From an uncultured Porphyromonadaceae bacterium (GTDB lineage: Bacteria > Bacteroidota > Bacteroidia > Bacteroidales > Muribaculaceae), in NCBI GenBank assembly GCA_937989585.1, contig CALKRW010000065.1, positions 67,643-131,642 of the forward strand: 64,000 nt of DNA. The letters run 5' to 3'. Of this stretch, positions 52,424 to 60,830 are shown one piece after another. The notes beneath the pieces are model-generated. The model was not told where the DNA came from. It saw only the letters and a list, made by a program, of their open reading frames with translations, and did not search any database. Made by a program: the position numbers and the translations under genes. The number at the start of each line of letters is the position of its first letter. Position 1 is the first letter of the stretch.

Positions 52424-54380
52424 TTATGCCAAACGCCGATATGTCATCGGCGGCTTCATAGTGCTGATTGCGTTAATCTACGGCTGGAAACTTTTCGACC
52501 TTCAGATTAACGACTCGACATACAAGAACTCGGCTGACAATAACGCCTTCCTGAAAAAGACCATCTATCCCTCGCGCGGCCTCATCTACGACCGAAACGG
52601 CGAACTTGTGGTCTTCAATCAGCCGGCCTACGACGTCATGCTCGTGCCTCGCGACGTCAAGGAGTTCGATACGCTCGACTTCTGCAACACACTCGGAATA
52701 ACCAAAGAGAAACTCGACAAGCGCTTCGCTGACATGCGCGACAAGCGCCTCAACCCCGGCTACTCGTCATACACCCCCCAGATTCTCATCACCCACCTCT
52801 CGCCCGAGGAGTACGGACGCATCCAGGAGAAACTTTACCGTTTCCCGGGATTCTTCATACAGAAGCGCATCCAGCGCCAGTACAACACTACCACTGCGGG
52901 TAACCTTCTGGGCAATATCCGCGAGGTGAACGCCCAGGACATCGAGAACGACAGTTATTACTCGCCGGGCGACTACACCGGTGACCTCGGCATCGAGCGC
53001 TCCTACGAGCCTTACCTGCGCGGACAGAAAGGCATGGAGATACTGATTCGCGACGCACACGGACGCATTCAGGGCAAGTATGAAAACGGTGCGCGTGACA
53101 TCGCGCCCATCTCGGGACGCGACCTGAAACTCGCCATCGACATCAAACTCCAGCAGTATGCCGAGTCGCTCATGGTCGGCAAGCACGGCGCAGTTGTCGC
53201 CATCGAGCCTTCCACGGGCGAGATTCTCTGTCTCGTCTCCGCGCCGACCTACGACCCGTCGCTGCTCATCGGCCGCCAGCGCGGAAAGAACTATCGCAAA
53301 CTCGTTAACGATCCCGAGCACCCGTTGTTCGACCGCGCGCTCATGGGTTCGTATCCTCCCGGCTCGACCTTCAAGCCCTCGCAAGGCCTGATTCTACTGC
53401 AGGAAGGTATCATTTCCGAGGGGACGGCCTTCCCCTGCCATCACGGCTACATCAACGGCGGACTGCGTGTGGGATGCCACGCCCACGGCTCTCCCCTAGC
53501 CCTCAAGCCTGCGCTGCAGACTTCGTGCAACGCCTATTTCTGCTGGGGCTTCAAATACATGATTGACAAACGCTCGAAGTACGGCACGTCGGCCAACGCC
53601 TTCGAGACATGGAAAAAGCATCTCGTGTCTATGGGTTACGGCTACAGGCTCGGCGTAGACCTGCCGGGCGAGAGCCGAGGATTCATACCAAACGAGATTT
53701 TCTATAACAAGGTTTACGGCGAAGGACGATGGAGCGCAAACACCATCATCTCCGTATCTATCGGTCAGGGCGAGATTCTGGCCTCGCCCATCCAGATAGC
53801 CAACCTCTGCGCCACCATCGCAAACCGAGGATGGTTCATAACGCCGCATGTCGTGAAGTCCATTCAGGACACTGTCATGCCGGCTGACCTTCTGAAGAAA
53901 CGCTATCCGACCGTTGACGCCAAGTACTATCCGACCATCGCGGAGGGTATGCGCATGGCCGTGACAGGCGGCACCTGCCGTCGCGCCGCGCTGCCCGACA
54001 TCGAGGTCGCCGGCAAAACCGGCACGGCCCAGAACCCTCACGGCAAGGACCACTCGGCGTTCATGGGCTTCGCTCCATACAACGACCCGAAAATCGCAGT
54101 CTGCGTATACGTCGAAAACGCAGGCTTTGGAGCGACCTTCGGCGTCCCCATCGGCTCCCTCGTCATGGAGAAATACCTGAAGGGCGAAATCTCTGAGTCT
54201 AGAAAGTACATGGAGGAGCAGATGATGACAACACATCTCTCGTACGCGACCGGACCTAACAAAAGTTCGCCCTCGCGAAAGAAGACATCCTCCGCGAAGA
54301 AGAAAGAAGCCGAGCCCGCGCCCTCCGAGAAAAAAACAGAACCAACGTCTGAAGAGAACCAGACCCCAAACGATAATTAG
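52407..54380 (+). CDS. mrdA: Penicillin-binding protein 2 (elongasome transpeptidase)
   Basis: 657 aa from a GTG start inside the mreD 3' end. One N-terminal membrane helix (YVIGGFIVLIALIYGWKLF), a pedestal/dimerisation domain (YPSRGLIYDRNGELVVFNQPAYDVMLVPRD, GNLLGNIREVNAQDIENDSYYSPGDYTGDLGIERSYE), then the transpeptidase with SYPPGSTFKP (active Ser-x-x-Lys), TSCNAYFCWGF (SxN), and GKTGTAQNPHGKDHSAFMGF (KTG). A charged Lys/Ser/Glu-rich tail of about 50 residues (GPNKSSPSRKKTSSAKKKE...) follows. It crosslinks new side-wall peptidoglycan together with RodA. Confidence 0.96.
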   Translation: MRKNYNYAKRRYVIGGFIVLIALIYGWKLFDLQINDSTYKNSADNNAFLKKTIYPSRGLIYDRNGELVVFNQPAYDVMLVPRDVKEFDTLDFCNTLGITKEKLDKRFADMRDKRLNPGYSSYTPQILITHLSPEEYGRIQEKLYRFPGFFIQKRIQRQYNTTTAGNLLGNIREVNAQDIENDSYYSPGDYTGDLGIERSYEPYLRGQKGMEILIRDAHGRIQGKYENGARDIAPISGRDLKLAIDIKLQQYAESLMVGKHGAVVAIEPSTGEILCLVSAPTYDPSLLIGRQRGKNYRKLVNDPEHPLFDRALMGSYPPGSTFKPSQGLILLQEGIISEGTAFPCHHGYINGGLRVGCHAHGSPLALKPALQTSCNAYFCWGFKYMIDKRSKYGTSANAFETWKKHLVSMGYGYRLGVDLPGESRGFIPNEIFYNKVYGEGRWSANTIISVSIGQGEILASPIQIANLCATIANRGWFITPHVVKSIQDTVMPADLLKKRYPTVDAKYYPTIAEGMRMAVTGGTCRRAALPDIEVAGKTGTAQNPHGKDHSAFMGFAPYNDPKIAVCVYVENAGFGATFGVPIGSLVMEKYLKGEISESRKYMEEQMMTTHLSYATGPNKSSPSRKKTSSAKKKEAEPAPSEKKTEPTSEENQTPNDN

Positions 54381-54416
54381 ACTCCGCACCTTCCGGTGCC
54401 CCAAGACTGAAATTTT

Positions 54417-55883
54417 ATGCTACAGCGACGAATCGACGCAGGACAGATATTCCGCAATCTCGACTGGTTCACCATAGTGCTCTATCTGCTGATGGTGGCT
54501 GCCGGCGTCATTTCCATCTACGCGGCAAGTTATGATTATGACAACGCCGCTATGCTCGACTTCAACGAGTTCTCGGGCAAGCAGGCTCTGTGGATCAGTC
54601 TATCGCTCTGCATAGGTTTCATTATCTTGCTGATTGACACGCGAATGTACGAGGCTTATGCCTACCCGATTTATGTCCTGGTGGTGGCGTTGCTTCTGGT
54701 AACGCCATTCCTGGCGCCTGACATCAAGGGCTCGCGGTCCTGGCTTGTCTTCGGTCCGGTGTCACTGCAGCCGGCGGAGTTCGCCAAGTTCGCCACGGCG
54801 CTCGCACTGGCCAAGTTGTTCAGCACATATAATTTCGTACTCAATGCCAAGCCGTCAAACTACGCCAAGGCGATAGGCATCATCATTCTGCCCATCGTCC
54901 TTATCCTCGCACAGAAGGAGACCGGTTCGGCGCTGACATTCCTGGCCCTGTTCTTCGTGCTTTACCGCGAGGGCATGAGCGGACTGATTTTGTTCGCCGC
55001 GCTTTTCGCCGTCATTATCTTCGTCGTGGCTATCAAATTCACGACGCCGATTATAATGGGAATGGCCGCGGGACAATTCTGGATTCTTGCCTCAGTACTC
55101 GGAATAATATTGGTGATGCTGTTCATCTACAACAAGCGATGGGTTGTAGTCCGCAACATCCTCTGCGCATACGCGGCCTTCATCTTGATTCTCGTTGCCC
55201 TGATTCATCTGTTCCACGTCCGCGTCAACGGCATGCCCGTGATGCTCACTTTCATATTCGCGGTGTGCGGCTACCTCGTTTTTGAGGCGCTTCACAAGAG
55301 ACAGTTCAGGCTGTATGTGCCGGTAGCAACGGCCGTGCTTTCGGTGGCGTTCATGTTCTCGGTGAACTTTGCGTTCGACCATCTGCAACCCCACCAGCAA
55401 CTGCGCATCAAGGTTGTCCTTGGCCTGGAGGAGGACCTGCGCGGCGCGGGATACAATGTTAACCAGTCGAAGATAGCCATCGGTTCGGGCGGTCTGACCG
55501 GAAAGGGCTTTCTCAACGGCACGCAGACCAAACTCAAATACGTGCCTGAGCAGCACACCGACTTCATTTTCTGCACCATAGGCGAGGAAGAGGGTTTTGT
55601 CGGTTCAACGATAGTGATGGCGCTGTTCGTGGCTCTGATTCTGCGCGTAATGTATATTTCGGAAAGGCAGACAACAACCTTCGGGCGCGTCTATGGCTAC
55701 TGCGTCGCGTCCTATCTGATATTCCACTTCTGCATCAACATCGGCATGGTTATCGGCCTATGTCCCGTGATAGGCATTCCCCTGCCCTTCTTCAGTTACG
55801 GCGGCTCGTCGCTCTGGGGCTTCACCATCCTGCTGTTCATTCTGCTGCGACTTGACAGCGCACGCAAGCAGCGTATCGTCTGA
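54417..55883 (+). CDS. rodA: RodA peptidoglycan glycosyltransferase
   Basis: 488-aa SEDS-family polymerase with about ten membrane helices. Seen: SYDYDNAAMLDFNEFSGKQALWI, GSRSWLVFGPVSLQPAEFAKFATALALAK, ILAQKETGSALTF (catalytic Asp position replaced by Glu-Thr context typical of Bacteroidales), GGLTGKGFLNGTQTKLKYVPEQHTDFIFCTIGEEEGF, and GIPLPFFSYGGSSLWGF. It pairs with PBP2 encoded immediately upstream. It is longer than E. coli RodA (370 aa) because of an extra helical region at about 230-300, usual in this phylum. Confidence 0.95.
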   Translation: MLQRRIDAGQIFRNLDWFTIVLYLLMVAAGVISIYAASYDYDNAAMLDFNEFSGKQALWISLSLCIGFIILLIDTRMYEAYAYPIYVLVVALLLVTPFLAPDIKGSRSWLVFGPVSLQPAEFAKFATALALAKLFSTYNFVLNAKPSNYAKAIGIIILPIVLILAQKETGSALTFLALFFVLYREGMSGLILFAALFAVIIFVVAIKFTTPIIMGMAAGQFWILASVLGIILVMLFIYNKRWVVVRNILCAYAAFILILVALIHLFHVRVNGMPVMLTFIFAVCGYLVFEALHKRQFRLYVPVATAVLSVAFMFSVNFAFDHLQPHQQLRIKVVLGLEEDLRGAGYNVNQSKIAIGSGGLTGKGFLNGTQTKLKYVPEQHTDFIFCTIGEEEGFVGSTIVMALFVALILRVMYISERQTTTFGRVYGYCVASYLIFHFCINIGMVIGLCPVIGIPLPFFSYGGSSLWGFTILLFILLRLDSARKQRIV

Positions 55884-55919
55884 GAAGCGACACGAAATGA
55901 AAATTATGTTATGTTTGTG

Positions 55920-55965
55920 GCACTGAGGCCGTTCGTGTGATGAGAAAATGCCCCGCGGCATTTCC
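55920..55965. repeat. Left copy of the island-flanking imperfect direct repeat, containing the rodA terminator hairpin
   Basis: 46 bp matching 63696-63741 at 36 of 46 positions without gaps: GCACT(G/A)AGGC, then GTT(C/T)GTG, GATG and GAAAATG in register. The 3' half forms a hairpin AAATGCC-CCGC-GGCATTT after rodA. The matching copy lies on the far side of the AT-rich accessory genes. Confidence 0.6.
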
Positions 55966-55979
55966 CGGCATAAAATGGA

Positions 55980-56585
55980 TTATAGTGGGCCGGTGAATTT
56001 TCTGATTGGGTTGCCTCTTTCAAGTGTGTTGTGGTTGTTCCATCGCTTGGATTGTGAATCGGCTTTTATCTTTTCATTCTGTTGATGCAGTTTTAGGAGG
56101 AGTCGTTCTCGTGCAAGTGTTTTGTTTTGGTATTGAGAACGTTCGTCTGAACATCTGACGGACAGTCCAGTGGGGACATGTATTGCCCGAACCGTTGTTT
56201 CAACTTTGTTGACGTTCTGCCCTCCTTTGCCTCCTGAACAGCAGGTTTCATAAGTGATGTCAGAGTCATAGACCTCCGGAAGTTCAATTTCGTCAAAAAA
56301 GTTGACGCCTACAAACCAATTACTTCGTTTATGGCCGAGACGAAAGGGATTCTTTGTGGAACGCCACTGTACTGTTCCTTGCCATTTGCTGACAACATTA
56401 TGTGGAATAGTTGACTCTGTAGCGAATGTCATCGACATGCAGCAACCATCGACCTGATTATGTGGCTCGGAATCAATAAGTTTAAGTCCAGGGATTGCCC
56501 TGAGCAATTCGCGAGCGACGAGAACGACTGTCCTGGCGCATTCTACGGGACCGCGACCGGCTGTGATTTGAACAAATGTCTTCAT
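55980..56585 (-). CDS. prfH: PrfH, release-factor homologue of the RNA-repair pair
   Basis: 201-aa class I release-factor-like protein lacking the codon-recognition domain. SGGKGGQNVNKVETTVRAIHVPTGLSVRCSDERSQYQNK (about 117-155) contains the GGQ tripeptide (121-123) that triggers peptidyl-tRNA hydrolysis. The tail LERGNPIRKFTGPL matches PrfH. PrfH is known to act on ribosomes whose 16S rRNA has been cut in the decoding centre, before RtcB-type religation. It overlaps the rtcB stop by 4 bp (ATGA), so translation is coupled. The gene is AT-rich compared with rodA next to it. Confidence 0.93.
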   Translation of the reverse strand: MKTFVQITAGRGPVECARTVVLVARELLRAIPGLKLIDSEPHNQVDGCCMSMTFATESTIPHNVVSKWQGTVQWRSTKNPFRLGHKRSNWFVGVNFFDEIELPEVYDSDITYETCCSGGKGGQNVNKVETTVRAIHVPTGLSVRCSDERSQYQNKTLARERLLLKLHQQNEKIKADSQSKRWNNHNTLERGNPIRKFTGPL

Positions 56586-57778
56586 TTACCGATGTCTTTG
56601 ATATTGAGTTTCGGGATAACCCGCTCTATGATCTCAACTGTCGGCTTAATCAGTTCAAGGATTTCATCAGCCGGCTTATAAGCCATAGGGGATTCATCAA
56701 GTGTCCCTTCGCATATGGAAGTTGAGAAAATACCGGACATAGTTTCCCTGAAATCAGACAGTGATATCTCTTTCTTAGCCTGAGTGCGGCTCATGAGACG
56801 TCCGGCGCCATGAGGTGCCGTATTAAGCCATTGAGGATTGCCCATTCCGATACAGATTGCTGTTCCATCACGCATATTCATAGGGATTACCACTTTTTTA
56901 CCTTCTGAGGCGTCAATTGCTCCCTTGCGGAGCATAGGAATTTCTTCTGTAACAGATATGTAGTTATGAGAAGTTATGATGGACTCAGTACATTTAGCCT
57001 TGCATAATTTTAGTAAAATTGCAAAAATGCGTTCACGGATAATCTGATGATTATAGAGCGCATATGCCTGAGCGATTACCATATCGGAAAGATATCCAAT
57101 TAAAGAATCGCCCCACAAGTAACCAATATAATCGGCGCGTTTAGGATTGCGGGCAATATTATGCCAATGTGTTGCGACTTTTACGCCTAAATTACGCGAT
57201 CCACAATGAATAGTCAGCCATCCATTTCCCTCGGCTGACTCTCCATACTCAATAAAATGGTTGCCACTGCCGAGAGTACCGAAACTTTTATAAAAGACAG
57301 CATCCTGTAGTTTTATTCTCCTGCAAAAATCCGATATGAATCGTGCATCAATTCGCTTAACATCATTGATGAGATCCGGCGCAGCAGATCTGGCTTTTCG
57401 ATACTGTTGATCAAGATATCGAAAAAGTTCCTTTTCATTGAGAGAATTCTTTGCACAAATTTCATTGCCCATAGGTATTGTCTCGCGAATGCGGTGGTCC
57501 AAAAGAGCAAAGGTGTCAGGATCAACAAGTGTTGACAACTTATGCATGGTAATGGTACAACCAATGTCAACACCAACATGGTCGGGATTTACATATGTTC
57601 CAACAGGATAAGCCGTACCAACATTACAGTTATTTCCAGCATGAACATCGGGCATCTGTACAATGGGGATACCATCCATGGCTGGATGATTACATAAATC
57701 CTGTACCCACTGTTGGGCTGCAATTTCTATATTTTCAGTAAATATTTCAGCCGAAGTATGTTTGCCTTTAATTGTCAT
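56582..57778 (-). CDS. RtcB-family RNA ligase (RtcB2 type)
   Basis: 398 aa. GTP/Mn-dependent ligase that joins 3'-phosphate (or 2',3'-cyclic phosphate) and 5'-OH RNA ends. Seen: VQMPDVHAGNNCNVGTAYPVG (42-60), GVDIGC (69-74, metal Cys), FGTLGSGNHFIEYGE, IHCGSRNLGVKVA (metal His), the YNHQIIRERI segment, and APHGAGRLMSRTQAKKE (about 323-338, with the His that is guanylated). Shorter than canonical RtcB (408-480) and paired with prfH, so it belongs to the RtcB2 group that repairs damaged 16S rRNA. Part of the WYL-regulated operon. Confidence 0.93.
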   Translation of the reverse strand: MTIKGKHTSAEIFTENIEIAAQQWVQDLCNHPAMDGIPIVQMPDVHAGNNCNVGTAYPVGTYVNPDHVGVDIGCTITMHKLSTLVDPDTFALLDHRIRETIPMGNEICAKNSLNEKELFRYLDQQYRKARSAAPDLINDVKRIDARFISDFCRRIKLQDAVFYKSFGTLGSGNHFIEYGESAEGNGWLTIHCGSRNLGVKVATHWHNIARNPKRADYIGYLWGDSLIGYLSDMVIAQAYALYNHQIIRERIFAILLKLCKAKCTESIITSHNYISVTEEIPMLRKGAIDASEGKKVVIPMNMRDGTAICIGMGNPQWLNTAPHGAGRLMSRTQAKKEISLSDFRETMSGIFSTSICEGTLDESPMAYKPADEILELIKPTVEIIERVIPKLNIKDIGK

Positions 57779-57794
57779 GAACCTATATGATTTG

Positions 57795-58008
57795 TCAAAT
57801 GGATATTTTAATCTGGCTAAGAAACCATTCTGGTTGAATTTTCATAATATCCGGGATAGTAAATGTTTCTGAATCATCGAAAAGCACACGAAATGCGCTG
57901 CATATCTTTATGCCATGATTTTCTTCAAGTTGATAAAACATACCATAGTTCCATTAACTCTTCCAACCTTGCATTTTCGCATATCAGGGCTTTAACAATA
58001 GGTTTCAT
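57795..58008 (-). pseudogene. Small ORF between the WYL regulator and rtcB, split by a 1-nt frameshift
   Basis: ATG at 58006-58008 starts 3 nt after the regulator stop. The first frame runs 27 codons (MKPIVKALICENARLEELMEL then stop). The frame one base further reads YGMFYQLEENHGIKICSAF and continues to TGA 57795-57797, 17 nt before rtcB. Joined by skipping one base near 57950, they give about 70 residues with coding-like character and no homologue that I recognise. Either a broken gene, a programmed frameshift, or two tiny ORFs (27 and 48 aa). Confidence 0.55.
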
Positions 58009-58010
58009 GT

Positions 58011-58916
58011 TTAATTATGGTTATATCTTTGAGACATTCGCAAAATGATTTGTGCGATTTCGTCGCGCAATGATTGTGGAGCAAGTACTTCGATCTGGTC
58101 ACGGTGAAGGAGGAGTTCCTGAATAAAATCAAAGGTCGGGACAAGACACAGGCTAAAGTCTGTGTGTCCGTCTTTCGTCGCCAGTTCCTGCTGTGTCGGA
58201 TGGAGAGGTAGAGAACGTAGATAGCCCGGCAATTCATTATATGTTCGAATAATAATCTTTTCAGGTTTTCCGTCTGTAACCAATATTCCATAAAAGTTGG
58301 CAAAATAGTCATTTGCCAAGAAATTGGCAGGATATACAAATTTATTATCAGTGACAAAAAGGTCTTTCAAGCGATCTAAGGAAAATATTCGCATATTTCC
58401 TTCAGGGAGTCTTCCGAGGACATACCATCGACGCTTAAACAATTTGATACAAAGCGGTTGTATGATACCGGTATATTTTTTACCGACAAAATTCTCATAA
58501 ATAATCTCCAGTTCTTTGTTTTGCTGCAAAGCCTGTAATATCGGTTCGAGCCATTCTCGCCCTGACGGTATGTCCTCAAGCAGAATCTTATCGGATAGGG
58601 CAGCATTTCCCAGGAGTAGTTCCCCAAGAGAAAAACTATCCAAAGCCCATTTTGTCAGTGAGTTTTCTTCAATTGCCTCGGGATTGGCGATCTTGTAAAG
58701 ATTAAGTCCGCGACCTCGACGACACTCAATATCTATTCCGAAGTGTCGGGCTATAGCCTGACAATGATTATAAAAGGTACGTTTGGAGAGAATAGTACCA
58801 CTGTCATTGACAGATGAAGCATCCCACTTGTCGGAGATCTGGTCAAATGTCATTTCACCGTTGCGTTTCAGCGTGTCTATGAGCCACAGATAACGCTTTA
58901 AGAGTAATTCTACCAT
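58011..58916 (-). CDS. WYL-domain transcriptional regulator
   Basis: 301 aa. The N-terminal winged helix-turn-helix (about 1-80) contains EMTFDQISDKWDASS and LSKRTFYNHCQAIARHFGIDIECRRGRGL. The WYL domain (about 135-215) has IIYENFVGKKYTGIIQPLCIKLFKRRWYVLGRL with the WY pair at 164-165, and a C-terminal extension follows. WYL proteins sense nucleic-acid ligands or damage signals, and many control defence or repair loci. It starts within the stop of the upstream gene (TGG-TAG overlapping ATG) and is followed by the small ORF, rtcB and prfH, so it is likely the operon's own repressor acting at 59431-59457 (inference). Confidence 0.9.
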   Translation of the reverse strand: MVELLLKRYLWLIDTLKRNGEMTFDQISDKWDASSVNDSGTILSKRTFYNHCQAIARHFGIDIECRRGRGLNLYKIANPEAIEENSLTKWALDSFSLGELLLGNAALSDKILLEDIPSGREWLEPILQALQQNKELEIIYENFVGKKYTGIIQPLCIKLFKRRWYVLGRLPEGNMRIFSLDRLKDLFVTDNKFVYPANFLANDYFANFYGILVTDGKPEKIIIRTYNELPGYLRSLPLHPTQQELATKDGHTDFSLCLVPTFDFIQELLLHRDQIEVLAPQSLRDEIAQIILRMSQRYNHN

Positions 58917-59392
58917 TCTTCAGTTTCAATTATAGATTGTACCATTTCTTTGATAGTGAATAGCGTCAGATTGTCATCGTCAGGGAAGCTTGCGGAATTA
59001 AGGTATGCGCTCTGAAATCGTTCATAATCCTGCTCATGGCATCTGTCGAAGAAAGCGAAAGTCTTTTGCCGGTCAAACTCGGACACATTGTTTAGATCGT
59101 CATAACTGACTTTGGGATTGATCAGAATCTTTTTCTGATTTCTGATTCCAAAAGCCGCCGTCGCGCTTGCTCCTTCGGCTACAATCCATTCAGGATGTTT
59201 TTCCTTAACACTCTCGCGGATAAACTCATAAAGATTTTTTCCGTACAGTACTTCGTTGGAATAGATCTCACCTAACTCGGCACATTCCACTTCATTCACT
59301 ATCTCCCTTCCCATGAAAGCATTTTGCTCATCCACAGTAGGATTCTTGATTGTGAATGGACGCAGAAAAATAAGTACTTTTTCTTTCTTCAT
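58910..59392 (-). CDS. Unknown 160-aa protein, first gene of the RNA-repair operon
   Basis: 160 aa from the ATG at 59392. An in-frame ATG 9 codons upstream lies before the predicted transcription start and is excluded. VLIFLRPFTIKNPTVDEQNAF opens a Rossmann-like strand. HPEWIVAEGASATAAFG and KKILINPKV resemble the nucleophile-elbow and INP segments of short YqiA/YcfP-like alpha/beta hydrolases, but the usual GxSxG is degenerate (GASAT), so this is tentative. The last codons overlap the WYL gene start. A link to RNA repair is suggested only by operon structure. Confidence 0.6.
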   Translation of the reverse strand: MKKEKVLIFLRPFTIKNPTVDEQNAFMGREIVNEVECAELGEIYSNEVLYGKNLYEFIRESVKEKHPEWIVAEGASATAAFGIRNQKKILINPKVSYDDLNNVSEFDRQKTFAFFDRCHEQDYERFQSAYLNSASFPDDDNLTLFTIKEMVQSIIETEEW

Positions 59393-59417
59393 ATCGTAGT
59401 TTGTTTGATTACGATGC

Positions 59418-59446
59418 AAAGATAAGACTTTAATCGGAAATACAAT
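59418..59446 (-). promoter_or_regulatory. Promoter of the RNA-repair operon
   Basis: Minus-strand TTG (59444-59446) and TATCTTTG (59418-59425), spacer 18 nt. Start point near 59411 gives a leader of about 19 nt. The -33 box lies in the centre of the 59431-59457 palindrome. Confidence 0.75.
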
Positions 59447-59457
59447 TTCCGATTAAA
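59431..59457. promoter_or_regulatory. 27-bp perfect palindrome, probable operator of the WYL regulator
   Basis: Arms TTAATCGGAAAT and ATTTCCGATTAA (12 of 12 matching) around ACA. It covers the -33 element and part of the spacer of the operon promoter. A bound dimer would block RNA polymerase, consistent with autorepression. Confidence 0.75.
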
Positions 59458-59469
59458 TAAATTATCAAA

Positions 59470-59856
59470 TTATTCAATTAATACAATCAGTTCAAATGTA
59501 TCTCTCAGTTTATCATTCTTATAAAGCCCGACGATAGGAATTAATTCAGTAAATTGGTTGAAGAACTGACAAATTGTATTTAAATCGTTTATATGTAATT
59601 CATTGGATGAATTCTGATTGTAAAAAATACAGCATAGCACTTTATGCACATTTGTCGGATCAATCTCATCAAATAGGGCTTTGAACTGAGAGATGATTTC
59701 CTGAAGCCAATAGTTTCCTTTGCCGAAAATCAATATAGATTTGGCATTATCTGAAAATTCGTTTAATTCCCGTTTTGGAATCAAAAGTTGGGCATCATTA
59801 ACAGAGTCCAGGATATAGCGTTTCAGCATTTTTGTGTTCATTACTGGATTTGCCAT
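59470..59856 (-). CDS. Unknown 128-aa protein
   Basis: Start at the ATG 59854-59856, preceded by GGAACGGAT. A start 14 codons upstream would overlap the previous gene and has no ribosome-binding site. The sequence alternates strands and helices (AKSILIFGKGNYWLQEIISQ; VLCCIFYNQ; LRDTFELIVLIE). The pattern loosely recalls the C-terminal domain of FtsZ/tubulin folds but lacks any GTPase part, so no function is claimed. Paired with the 287-aa gene upstream (20-bp gap). Confidence 0.55.
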   Translation of the reverse strand: MANPVMNTKMLKRYILDSVNDAQLLIPKRELNEFSDNAKSILIFGKGNYWLQEIISQFKALFDEIDPTNVHKVLCCIFYNQNSSNELHINDLNTICQFFNQFTELIPIVGLYKNDKLRDTFELIVLIE

Positions 59857-59876
59857 AGTTATCCGTTCCAAAATAA

Positions 59877-60740
59877 TCAGTACATCAACTGTCGGCAAAG
59901 AATTGAATATCTCGCATCATCGCCAAAGGCGTATTTTATAGCCGTTGACAGACAACTGTTGTAACTATGTTCAAGATGATTGCGAAATAGATTGTCAATC
60001 ACTTCTAAAACAACAATGTGTGTTTTTTCATCAGATGAAACAAAATCAATGGGGTTACACCAAAACAAAGCGTTGTCTTCATCATCTTCCGGAGCAAGCG
60101 TCTGTAATACATACAGCGCATCTTCCCATTTATATGACGGCTTATGGTTATTTGAAAGAGTGTTCGCTAACTCTCTTGCTCTTACAACCAAACGAGATTC
60201 CGGGTCGAGCAAAATTTGGGCTATGCAATCCTTTAATCTCTCCTCACTTTGAAGTGATGCTTCAGGAATATTGATTTCTATACTTTCGCAATGCCAGAAT
60301 CTTTTATCATTGTTCTTTGATGGCAACCAATATTGATTTGAATGCGTCTTGGTCTCAGTATTAACAGTCGGTTCAATCCACGGCTCCAATGGTTCAAAAT
60401 AAAAACGCAGATAAGATTCACCAGGATTGGAATTCCATAATGCTTCGTAGTTAACTACGACAACAAGTTCAACTATATCAGACAATCGATATATGGCATA
60501 ACGATGTTTATCTTCCGTGCGATTAGTGTGCACCGGTTCTGCAATTCGATGCTCCCATACAAAACTCGATTTACAAAATATGGAATTAAGCCAATCCCGG
60601 GCAGTCTGAGCTATATTATACAGATTGTTGATTTTCGCTCTGTTCTCAAAATAGAATTGCAGACCTTTCTCGCCGGGATTATCCGATGAAATAACCATGC
60701 CTTTATTCTCCTTTACTGTTTCTTTAATCATGTCGTGCAT
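59877..60740 (-). CDS. Unknown 287-aa protein
   Basis: No family recognised. Seen: an N-terminal part with strand-like IVELVVVVNYEALW and YLRFYFEPLEPWIEP, a Trp-rich middle (RFWHCESIEINIPEASL), a helical C-terminal half (IAQILLDPESRLVVRARELANTL, HIVVLEVIDNLFRNHLEHSY), and a final CRQLMY. No signal peptide or membrane helix, so probably cytoplasmic. It has its own -7 element upstream and is followed by the 128-aa gene. AT-rich, like the whole island. Confidence 0.6.
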   Translation of the reverse strand: MHDMIKETVKENKGMVISSDNPGEKGLQFYFENRAKINNLYNIAQTARDWLNSIFCKSSFVWEHRIAEPVHTNRTEDKHRYAIYRLSDIVELVVVVNYEALWNSNPGESYLRFYFEPLEPWIEPTVNTETKTHSNQYWLPSKNNDKRFWHCESIEINIPEASLQSEERLKDCIAQILLDPESRLVVRARELANTLSNNHKPSYKWEDALYVLQTLAPEDDEDNALFWCNPIDFVSSDEKTHIVVLEVIDNLFRNHLEHSYNSCLSTAIKYAFGDDARYSILCRQLMY

Positions 60741-60766
60741 AATCTTGCCGTATCAATTCGACAGCA

Positions 60767-60774
60767 AAGGTAGA
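60767..60774 (-). promoter_or_regulatory. -7 element for the 287-aa/128-aa pair
   Basis: Minus-strand TACCTTTG, about 27 bp before the start codon; -33 box weak. Confidence 0.5.
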
Positions 60775-60830
60775 TGACCAAGTAGAAACATTCGTGCCGA
60801 CTACAATCTCAGGCTTAATGTGGAAATGTC

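Noticed and set aside
59470..59856. FtsZ/tubulin-like protein
   Set aside because: Strand-helix order is only loosely similar to the FtsZ C-terminal domain and there is no GTPase domain; not enough to name it.
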